A stretch of 64,000 nt of DNA from Chaetomium olivaceum (taxonomy: Eukaryota; Ascomycota; Sordariomycetes; Sordariales; Chaetomiaceae): positions 124,001 to 188,000 of the forward strand of contig JAYWVB010000018.1 of NCBI GenBank assembly GCA_039881045.1, in the 5' to 3' direction. Position numbers and translations under genes: made by a program. The first letter of the stretch is position 1, and every line of letters starts with the position of its first letter. Shown piece by piece: positions 55,144-64,000 of this stretch. The notes beneath the pieces were generated by a model that saw only the letters and a program-made list of their open reading frames with translations, did no database searches and had not been told where the DNA came from.

Positions 55144-55908
55144 CCTCACCATCCTAAACCCCGACTAACACCCCCCTTCATCTCGTGTCACACGGAGTAA
55201 GCGCGCTTCAGCCGCCGAAGATAGGACGTTGGACACTTGGAGACTAGCCTTCAAGCCAGCTTACTATTCGTACTACTAACCCACGAGCATCCGCAGCAGA
55301 GAGGGCAAAATTGTAAGGAGATAAGCCAGAAAAGGAGGATGTACGGGCTTCATGAGACCAGGATCCATTTTAGGATATGTATTAGTAGATTGCATGATAG
55401 TTGCCCTTTCGGGTTAGGCCCGCCGGGCGGAATAAATGTGTGTGGTGTGTGTGTGTGTACCTGCCTACTTGAGGTTAGGAGCCCGAACCGCTCCCAATCT
55501 TCAATACACCGGGGCGCCGTCCACATTGGCCTGCGTGTTTGCTTTTCCATTTCAGACCGGGGCACATATGCTGAACAGGCCGTATCATTCCCTCCCAACC
55601 CCCACTCCTCAACATACTTTGGGAAGTAAGTCCTCGGCGTGAGCGATGCAAAGCAACCCTCCACATACGGCACAGGGGCCGCGAACCGGATTCCAAAGGA
55701 TTTGGAGGCGACGAGGTGTGCATAATCCTCCACCGGTCCAGGGCCACTTTAACCTTGATTAGCTGACCACCCGTGTCTCATTTACGAAGACGAGGTTCCA
55801 AGAGCAGCTCACTTTACGTCTTCAGCTGAACTGACGGGATGGTCAAAAGACCTAGATATAGACATTCTGTTCGTGCGCTGATTAGGTTCATTTCACACTT
55901 CAGCCCCA
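55144..55908. other. Spacer after the LINE, 3' flank
   Basis: Holds the likely LINE 3' untranslated tail and a GT-repeat (about 55438-55458). A minus-strand frame (55733-55350) with protein-like sequence (SFGIRFAAPVPYVEG) cannot be assigned. Confidence 0.35.
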
Positions 55909-57255
55909 TTGATCTGCCTGGAGCTGATATCACATTCAAGGATTGCGCCGCTGGACGGCGCAGACATCGGCACCGATACAGAATACCAAACACTTGTCGA
56001 ACGGTTCAACATACCAGATGAGTTTGTATGGGAGCGCGAAACGAGCGTGACCCACTCGTTTGGACACCAATCTGATGAAGATGGTCGAGATGGTACGTCC
56101 AGTTTCGTAAAATACTACTACTCCCTTTGTGAAGCTTCTCGTATGCCTTACCTCACATTCTTGAAAATGTAGTGTTGTGGATGCATTTTCTGGGCGCGAT
56201 TCCGCGCATGGACTCCTTGGACCGACAACCAGAGTGGGTAAAATCAGGATTTATCCTTACATGGTTACCCAGAACAGCTGCCCAAACTCCCAACTCCTCT
56301 TCAGGTCCTCGAGGGCTCACCCAAATAACCTACGCCGTTGGGTTGCTTCTCTTCCAGCCTCCCTTCGACGCCCTTCCGAGTTTGGTAGACTTTATCAAGT
56401 CTCCCAAGTGGAGGACTGCAACATCTGATCCTTATGTTCTGGCTGACATTGCTCTGGTTGCTTGGTATCGTTCTATCGACAGGATCGCATGGGATGTGAC
56501 AAATCTGATCCGTACCGAAGAGAAGGACATATTTCAGCGCGCGCGAATGCTCAAGTCCACGGCCGAGTCTACCGTCACGGACCTCGACCTTCACCGGATT
56601 CACACCAGCGCAAAGAACGCCATCTTCATGATCGAGGCTTTGGATGCCGCCATTAGATTAGTGGATTCCATTTTGTCAGACCACGAACTCTTTGGGAAAA
56701 GGGGCGATAGAGTGTGGGAGAACACCCATCGGCATTTGCGTCACCGCCATGAGCTATTTCACTCGACAAAGTTGAGAACAATTAGTTGCCAAGCAAGAAT
56801 CAAAAACACAATAGATCTGGTACGTTACACCCGTTGGTTGAAATATCAACTTATACTGACCTTGTCAGGCCTTCCACATCAACACTGCCCACGACAGCCA
56901 AGTTAACCTCCACAATAGCCGGAGCGTACGGCTGATATCCATCGTCGGGCTAGTGTTCATCCCCTTCACGGCCGTTACTTCCATCTTCGGCACGCAGTTC
57001 TTCAACTATGGAGAGCAGCACATGACCGTCAACCCGGACTTTTGGGTCTTGTGGATCATTGCAGTCCCACTCACCCTCCTTATCATGACTGCTTGGCGTG
57101 CCAGTGAGGGCGATACTTTGGACTGGTCGTCCTCATCTGCCCGGCTCCCCCTCGCACGCTGGTGGAAAGATCGGAGATGGAATGAGGAGGGTCCCGGGAC
57201 CGGCGTCACGTCCGGGGCAACTGAACTGCAGTATATCGGTTCTCGGAACGTATGA
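55909..57255 (+). CDS. CorA-like Mg2+ transporter-type protein, 5' end uncertain
   Basis: Three exons as modelled: 55909-56092, 56173-56819 and 56869-57255, 1218 nt in frame. The first carries TEYQTLVERFNIPDEFVWER and SVTHSFGHQ, as in fungal CorA-like proteins. The second is long, soluble and helical, with an N-linked acidic/His region. The third carries SVRLISIVGLVFIPFTAV, then TSIFGTQFFNYG and a second membrane segment, WVLWIIAVPLTLLIMTAW. This is the two-TM CorA architecture. The loop reads GTQFF instead of the canonical GMN, which is common in the fungal CorA-like branch and leaves ion transport unproven. The first ATG is not obvious; exon 1 may extend upstream through another intron. Confidence 0.75.
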
Positions 57256-59639
57256 CCCGAGGTGACAGTATAGAGATTTCAGTACGTTGAATTCATTCAT
57301 TGAGCATGCATTCATCGACCTGTGCCTCGGTACCTGAGAACCTGGGTATATAGAACGCCTGTTGACATCGCGCCCATTTTGGCCTGACTGACGAATTGAC
57401 ACCAACTTGCCCCGACGGGAACTTAGATTTCGAATATCAAGATTGGAATCAAATTCTTCCCATCCTTAGCCACGGGGGTGTCGTTATGTCTGCGTTTATA
57501 GGCAACGTTGGTGCTAAACGTGGCAGCGGTGTAGGGATTTGGTCATCGCGAATATAAAGAGTAGTTTCCGGGACCATGCAGAAGTGAGATGCCATCGTTG
57601 AATCTCACCCGGCAGCCCGGGGTTGAGTCGACTCCCAGTATCCGAGATCTGCTCAAGTCCCCCATTACTTTGTCATCAAAGCATTATTTTGTATCGCCGT
57701 AATAAAATGGTGGCATCAAGGTACTTTGAAACTCAACTTGACGCATCAGTACTTGCCATCATGAACCAGAATGGCGAGTCTTGACCAGAAAGTGGAATCT
57801 GGGCGGATCGGAAGGGCCCCATCTGCGAAATTCCCTTTCAAAACCCATCTATACAGCCGTTGAACGAGGAACCGTTGTATGCGTACCATGCAAGCCGAGC
57901 ACGATTCTACGGAACTGGAATTACTTTAGAGCAGATCTCAAACGACGTCGAATCCATATCTGATTTCATGATGGAACTCTTTCGGGTCTCACAGGGAGAT
58001 TGGAACCAATTGGCTTTCAACGTTGAGATTGGGGCTGATGTTCCTCCAACATCGTTAAGTATCGTGTAAGTACTGACCTCACGGTACCAGTGAAGGATGG
58101 CACGTTTGGTAGATTGTCGACTTGTTGGGTGTACTTAAACGGAGATACAAAGTTCATCCTCGCCTCGACCGAGATACCTCTAAGAAGGTCGCTGCCGCGT
58201 CTGAGATGAGCAAGAAGCTTTTGAAAGTGTTGTCCGAAGGGGAGTATACGAGTAGGGGTTGGGCGAGGCACCCTGTGTCCTCGGATTGGATTAAAAAGGA
58301 ATGTATGTTCGCCTTTCTGGTCGGCCTTGATGAGCCACACCGGGTATTTAAACAATACCTGAGCATTCTTCCTGAGAAACCAGGTCAACATCCGTATTCT
58401 CAATCCTCATTCTTTCCCCCTGCGTTTGACACAGATTTAACCGCCATGTGCCACGTCAAATTATGCCATGCTAAGTCAGTGACCGGGTCTTGTTATTGCA
58501 TCAACCACAAATGCATATCCCGGGCCTGCGGAAATGCCCGTCGTCACGACAGGTTTGGCCCCCCGGGTGCTTATCTTCAGTATTCGCAATAGTGCATTGT
58601 ACATGGCTGCGGTGCGCGCTATTCTTCTCCAAATCCGGGCAAGCCTTATGCTCCTCACATACACGGGTTTCCGGCAGGATGTGTATTGGGCCGGCCTAAC
58701 TGCCGAACCCATGTTTGCGATGAGTGCGACAAAAACGCATCAACCTGGTCTGTTGGAAGTCGGACACTCTGTGGGTGCTGTTGTAAGTTGCATTTTGCTC
58801 CTTCCAGTCACTAGAATGTGCAAGGTTGTTAACTGTACTGGAGACATGGAAACAAGCCCTGCTCTGAGCAGGGCCAGCACTTTCAGTGTGTGACGCCTCA
58901 CATATGGGAATGGAGGTGGTCCTTTCTTACCAGGCCTAGAGGAGTCTATTGCTGCAGGTACTGGGTACTTTGCAAACGAAAAAGGAGCCAATTTCAAATG
59001 ATCAAATGACATGGGAAAGTAATAGCGGAAAAATGAGCGGCGTGTCATATCACTCACGTAGTATGTTGGGAGATAGCAATCCATAGGTAAGGTAATATTG
59101 CATGTTTGCTAGGTACTGTTAGTACCATGCTCTGGTGACATGCCTTGCCAAAGTGACATCTAATTCGGATGATCGTATTAGCTTAGGTATCTAAGGTATA
59201 TTTAACAGGTTTGACCCGAACACTGCATATCTCAGCGACGCTCAACACTCGGGACTCATGCTGGTTGGGTCGGTATCTGCGGGTTTGGACGCGACCGGTG
59301 GAGGTTTAGAGTTTGAAGTCTTAAAGTCAGTAGAGAAAGCTTAGAATAATATCTAGGTAGCTTCAATTGGAAGGTGAAATATTAACTATTTGTAGCGCTA
59401 GCCAGTATGATGTGGTTCGCCGGTTCTGACCCTCTTCTTTCTGACCCCCTCATTTCTGACCCTCTTCTTTCCGACCCTCTCCGATCGTACAATGTTGCGC
59501 TTCCAAAGCTCGTTTGGCTCGCTTGTAACGACGGGTTGAGCCATATAAGATCCTGTCCTGCCCTCATATCTTCCTCCAATCCGTGTATGGGTTGCGGTCC
59601 CCACATCTGCGACAAAAGCTCAGTCAGCATTTGAGAACT
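57256..59639. other. Unassigned stretch with short open frames
   Basis: About 2.4 kb. A plus-strand frame around 57860-58070 (LEQISNDVESISDFMMELFR) and one at 58122-58590 (KKVAAASEMSKKLLKVLSEGEY) have protein-like composition but cannot be joined or named. They may be a decayed gene. The region is otherwise AT-rich towards 59400. Confidence 0.3.
59424..59484. repeat. Short tandem repeat, about four copies of a 15-bp unit
   Basis: The unit TTTCTGACCCTCTTC and variants (CCCCCTCA, TTCCGACCC) repeats through 59424-59484. It lies downstream of the rhodopsin-like gene's stop codon and is probably a simple minisatellite. Confidence 0.7.
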
Positions 59640-61201
59640 TTACCAGTAACAATCAGCATGGACTCTTACCGGATAGTGATACGCGATCGGCGGGTTCCGT
59701 GGCACGGGCGAAGAAGTAGCCTGGCGGACCTCCTCCCTCGTTACCGCCTTATCCTTCATCGGTTGAACCCCGTCGTCCTCCCCAACCAAAGTACTAAACT
59801 GCGACGCTTCTGCTACCGCCGACCCTTTATGACTCCTAATGCGCCCTACAAACCCCGTCAACCCCTTCATTGGCCCTTTCCCATCCTTGGTGGTACCCCG
59901 GGTCTCACCCGCCTCAACATCCCGCCCCCGAGCCACATTCTTACTCCCGCCCCCACCCCGAATCTGAGTCCTAAACCCAAGCCTCACCCGATCCCAGACC
60001 GAGTAATAGCTCCTAGGCCTCTGCCCACACGTGTCCGCTCCCTCATCTGCCTCCTTCTTTCTGCCACCAACACTGGGAAGTAATGAGCGCGACATAGTTC
60101 CCGTCCCTACCAGCATGGCAGTGCTTGCCTCCAGTGCAAGCCAAAAGGCTGTCTGGGGGAGGTTAGCGGCAGCGGCTCGGCTAGCGCGGACGACGGAGAA
60201 TGATGCTGTTGTGAGAACGAGGGTGATGATAACTGCGAGGGCAGCCCTGGTTCGGAGAAGGGTGCGAGTGGGTTTTGTTCCCGTTTCGGGTTCTAATGAG
60301 GGCGAGGGTGTTTCGGAGGTGGGGGCTGTTTGGCGTTGAAGGCGAGAGATGATGGGTATGACAGTGACTGTTTGGTTCGGTGGGGGCTGAATTAGCTTTG
60401 GAGGAGTTGGAATCTCAGAGTGTTGGGGGCCAAGAAGGGGTGGGAGGGGTAAGGTTGGAAAACGGGGGACATACTTAGGAGGATTGTGGATAAGTCAAGT
60501 GCTGTAGTGACGCCGGCCAGGGCGTTGCGGACGGACGGGTTGGGGTTTTCGAAGCATGCTGGAGAATTGTGAGCAATTTGTAGGGAGCTTCGGGTGGTGA
60601 AACCTACACGATCCGGTCCCAGGGTTGGGGCAGAGGATGAACGGTTCAACGACACAGAGGAGCCATGATATTGCCGTCAGAGAAACCGCAGTCCAGAAGT
60701 ATCCCCGGATTCCGGGTGTCTGTCCGTTAAACTGCCAGAAGAAGGATAGAAAAGAAAGTTTAACAAGAAAGATTGCTGTGCATGTAATGGCGAGAAAAGA
60801 GCGATATCCGTGCGCCGCGTCGACCAAGTCTGCGACTCCCTGGGACCCTAAACGAGGGATTATGGAAAAATCTAGTTGGGCTGCTGACGACGGATAAAGG
60901 TCATCGCAAATGCTATACAGCAAGCCGGTACCTCCTACCAACAAGGCGGCGGCCGAAAAAAGGAGGTAATCATCTAGGGCTAGAGCTCGCTTTGCTCGGA
61001 AGCGTACGCCTCCCCTTGCTAGAACGGAGAGGATTGCTGGGGCAAAGAAGACGGCCAACACGGCCTACCCATCGCGTTAGACATGTGACGCGGCGAGTTT
61101 GAGAAAACTGCACCCACCTTGAACGCGGTCTTCTTGATGCCAGCTAGGCCATCGACCAGATCATCGACTGGTATTACTTGTAGTCCTCCAGATGTATTCA
61201 T
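59640..61201 (-). CDS. Fungal rhodopsin-like (PTH11-type) receptor, second copy
   Basis: Exons at 61201-61118 (MNTSGGLQVIPVDDLVDG...), 61064-60608, 60558-60475 and about 60395-59640. The second exon holds AVLAVFFAPAILSVLARGGV, then ALALDDYLLFSAAALLVGG (the DDYL motif after TM2), FLAITCTAIFLVKLSFLSFFWQ and CVVEPFILCPNPGTG. The third gives CFENPNPSVRNALAGVTTALDL. The last gives ALAVIITLVLTTASFSVVRAS and LPQTAFWLALEASTAMLVG, then a soluble basic tail. It is a seven-TM fungal rhodopsin-like superfamily member. The junction of exons 3 and 4 is one base out of phase, so exon 4's start is approximate. Divergent from the receptor at 41447-42748. Confidence 0.82.
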
Positions 61202-62392
61202 AATGTCCGAACGATGGAAATGTAAAAAGCCATCGCTGACAGAGCCGTTGCCAGGGTTGCGTAGCTTAGGTATAAGTATCTCTCCTTATCACCTCCGCCA
61301 TGGTCAGCAAATACCACCCACCGCTTTTCATCGTCCAAACTTAGGAATTACCAATTGTCTCTGTGCGACTCTGCAGTGGGACGGTGAGATGCGGCACAGG
61401 CCTACCACCTCCGTTCCTCGAAATGTCCGATATTGCGGCGTAGTCAGCCGGCCTTTCTCGTTTCACCAGGCGCGCTTGGAAAGTTGGGTCGATGCGGTGC
61501 CACCGCCGTGCCGCATCGCCTAGACCCAATGCCGTTCCAATGCCGTTCCGTTCCCGGCTCGTCCGGACCCACGCCGTAGTACGGCCGACGAGTTGTAGGG
61601 CTGAGCCGCACGCCGTCCGTGACTGGGTGTTTCGCGAGGGCAGCATTAGCACATGCCCCGGTTTGGTTCTGCGGCTAGGTGTTGCAGATCCGGCAGCTGA
61701 AGTCTGAACAATGCAAACAATCACGGCTCCTTTCCCCCTTTCCCCGCGCGGCGCATGTGAACGCCGCCGCCAACATCAACAATCTGATTTGTGCCGCTGC
61801 AAACTAGCATAGCCCAACATGAACAATGGCAGGAAAAGCGGCCAAAAAAATAAACCCTCCGGTTGTGATGTCGAACGTGCTGTCGCTGCATCCGGAAACG
61901 GCGTCTTTTCGAATGCGTGCGAGGGTCGTCGGTGATTACTAACTAGCAATCATTGACAGGGAAAGTAGTCAAAGTACATACATACGTAGTAACAGATTGA
62001 ACTGAATGCCCGACCTGATCGTCGTCTGCGATTTTGTAGTGTTACATAACCGAGGCACGGCTGGCAGTCTGCGCAAAGTCTGCAACACCTACCGGTGCAT
62101 TTATGTAAGCGAGCTGTGAGAACTTACCTGAGCCTGTGCAGATTAAGGATTGTCTATGCGGCACGTCGATTGGTTCGGGGAGACGGATCGTTGGCTCTTG
62201 TAGATGTTTCCGGGGGCAACCGGCAGCCAAACAAATGCCTCGATATTACAATAACTGCGAAAGACACCGTCCCCACGTAACACTTCCCAAGCCCGCTAGC
62301 TTATTTCTCTCCGCCTGACCTGAACTCATCCTAGAGACCCAGACCGAGGCCCGTAACGCATCCCTGACTCCGCGCCTTTCTCAATTTACATC
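61202..62392. other. Divergent upstream region
   Basis: About 1.2 kb between two divergent genes. No gene is recognised. Confidence 0.4.
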
Positions 62393-63288
62393 ATGTCACA
62401 GGTTTCAGACCTCGCCGTGGTTCTCTGCCACGGTTCTTACCACACACCCGCCCCGTACGGCCCGCTGCTGGAAGCTTTGCAGGTTCGGGGCATTGCTGCT
62501 TACTGCCCACAGCTCCCCACCGCTGACCTCGAGAAACTCAACGTCGGCGATGTCGCGAATCCCGACTTCGACCGCGAGCCCCCGCCGGGAGGCTATCCCC
62601 AGGGAGAGGAGGACACAGAGGCTGTGTTGAGCGTTCTCATGCCGTTGGTGGAAGCGGGCAAGGAAGTCCTGATTGTCGGCCATTCATCTGGCGGTTGGGT
62701 GGCCACGCAGGCGGCGCAGCGTGACCTGCAGGCCGACGTGCGAAGGTCTCAAGGCCTTGGTGGAGGCGTGATCGGCATCTTCTACGCAGGCGAATCGGTG
62801 AACAGCTTCTTCCAACCCAAGGACGGCAACTTTGTGACGCCCCCGTTCATGACTTTCCACGTAAGTGCCTACGTTGCCTAGGTACCTGGACACCATTAAC
62901 AAATTTACAATACAAATATGGGGCCGCGGGACTCGGCACAATTGTCGACGCCGACAAATTCCTCTTCAACGATCTCGACGAGTCCACCGCGAAAAGGTGG
63001 GCAGCTACCCTCACGGCCTCTCCCATCCTGACCACGAAGCTCACGAACGATGCCTACTCGGCGCTCCCGTGTGCCTACCTAGCCCTGGACGGGGATTTGA
63101 CGCTGCCTCGTGAGTATCAGGAAGGCATGGTTGGTCTTCAGGCCTCTAAGACTGGCAACTTTTCAATCTACAATTGCCCAGCCGGCTGCTCCCCTCACCT
63201 CAGTTGGACGAAAGGCATGGTTGACACCATTCAAAGTTTTATCGAAAAAATCAAGATAGAGCGAGAGATCAAGAAAATCTTTAAGTGA
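62393..63288 (+). CDS. Alpha/beta-hydrolase-fold protein, 3' splice site apparently lost
   Basis: Exon 1 (62393-62860) starts MSQVSDLAVVLCHGSYHTP, a His-Gly oxyanion-type motif. It carries the nucleophile elbow VGHSSGGWVATQAAQ (GHSSG). The later region SVNSFFQPKDGNFVTPPF matches the family. Exon 2 (about 62914-63288) gives YGAAGLGTIVDADKFLFND, TLTASPILTTKL, PCAYLALDGDLTLP with the probable acidic residue, and CSPHLSWT with the catalytic His. The donor GTAAGT is clear. The expected acceptor reads TACAAA just before exon 2, with no AG. Either one base changed or was lost, or this is sequence error. Predicted length about 280 aa. This group includes esterases and uncharacterised hydrolases. Confidence 0.8.
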
Positions 63289-63930
63289 GCCCTTGGAGGT
63301 AAAAGGAGGGATGGGGGAAGCGGCGAAAAGAGGTGGCTGTTGGCATTGATATCGCCGTGCGTTACTGCCGTGGTGGCAATGTTGTAACGGTCAGTTGCAA
63401 ATGCATTGGTGGCGCCGAAAATGGCGCTGGGGATGATTATTGTCTTAAGGCCGCTGAATGTGAAGAGCTATAGTGTCCGCAAGGGAAACAAAGCCCTATC
63501 GACGGTTCTGTCGAGGCGGCTAAAGCGATCGGGCTTGGTGTTGGACGGAACCATGTCCATTATTCCTAGTTCCGGCTGCAGTCAGCAGTTGCTGCATCTA
63601 ACCTCTTTATCTGCGGACTTCAATATTACCACTACACTCGTGCCAGGCAGCTCAACCATTTGTGACTTGGTGTTGCATCTAACTAGCAACACTTGGACTG
63701 TACAGAGCTGGGCGTGCGGGGTTAGGGATGATTGGCGCGACTGACGAACGAAGGGACGCCAGCAATTTTAGAAACGTAAACAACCGTCAGCGTTACAGTG
63801 TTGAATTCACATTTGCTTAACGCTAATGCATGAGGTTGGGTGGATATTGACTCGGACTCCAGCCGCCCAAGTGCAGTTGGATACGCATAAGCGGACGCGT
63901 CCAGCGGCAGGCCGCCCGAACACCCGGACT
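63289..63930. other. Intergenic spacer
   Basis: Follows the hydrolase gene. A 112-codon frame (63406-63744) has no recognised family. Confidence 0.35.
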
Positions 63931-64000
63931 TCGGTATATATAAGGAGTACTGATTCTCCCGCTGCTGCTTCCTAGCCGCCGTTCTTCAAACCTCAAGTCA
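63931..64000 (+). promoter_or_regulatory. Core promoter of a gene beyond the right edge
   Basis: A TATATATAA box at 63934-63942 is followed by a pyrimidine-rich stretch (63960-63990), the usual layout ahead of a fungal transcription start. The gene itself would begin beyond base 64000. Confidence 0.4.

Noticed and set aside
1..64000. CRISPR arrays, bacterial operons or a biosynthetic gene cluster
   Set aside because: No repeat-spacer arrays. The organism is a fungus, and no PKS, NRPS, terpene synthase or dimethylallyl transferase is present to anchor a cluster.

Overview
The window is nuclear DNA of a filamentous ascomycete, most likely a member of the Sordariales close to Chaetomiaceae. The GH45 endoglucanase with a C-terminal CBM1 (24298-25463) is very close to Humicola-type endoglucanase V. 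Introns are short (about 45-115 nt) with GTRNGT-like donors and CTAAC/CTGAC branch sites. The gene content is typical of filamentous fungi: DUF1996, fungal rhodopsin-like receptors, HET-like proteins, cupredoxin, NmrA and NB-ARC/TPR relics.

Layout. 1-1470: a 5'-truncated protein kinase that splices in frame into a YTH (m6A-reader) domain. 2.2-14.2 kb: a membrane-anchored hypothetical, an F-box-like protein, a secreted DUF1996 protein with 8 exons, a DUF4149/TMEM205-like membrane protein, a second F-box-like protein and a histidine phosphatase. 14.5-22.8 kb: a housekeeping block with a CTNNBL1-like splicing factor, V-ATPase subunit G (VMA10), PET117 and RPB2. 24.3-29.6 kb: the GH45 cellulase, two related Cys-rich cell-wall-type genes on the minus strand, a relic of a second CBM1/cellulase 3' end, and a secreted cupredoxin. 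29.9-42.8 kb: a conserved hypothetical, a serine beta-lactamase-like hydrolase, an NB-ARC/TPR relic, a velvet-like protein, a 6PGDH/imine-reductase-like dehydrogenase, a type-B carboxylesterase and a rhodopsin-like receptor. 42.8-47.4 kb is gene-poor and contains an AT-rich, TpA-rich tract. 47.4-57.3 kb: an NmrA pseudogene with three in-frame stops, a HET-like multi-spanning membrane protein, a 5'-truncated LINE with little sign of RIP, and a CorA-like transporter. 59.6-63.3 kb: a second rhodopsin-like receptor and an alpha/beta hydrolase whose 3' splice site looks lost.

Two themes run through the window. First, many ordinary genes (kinase-YTH, RPB2, CTNNBL1, histidine phosphatase, beta-lactamase-like, F-box-like, HET-like) contain 1-2 nt frame breaks with perfect family similarity on both sides, while neighbours such as DUF1996, GH45 and a rhodopsin receptor splice cleanly. 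Because RPB2 is essential and normally single copy, this points mainly to base-level assembly errors, and every frameshift here should be read with that in mind. Second, several loci are real relics (NmrA nonsense codons, NB-ARC/TPR remnant, CBM1 relic, truncated LINE), so the 25-60 kb part behaves like accessory sequence. The most unusual candidate is the kinase-YTH fusion at the left edge.
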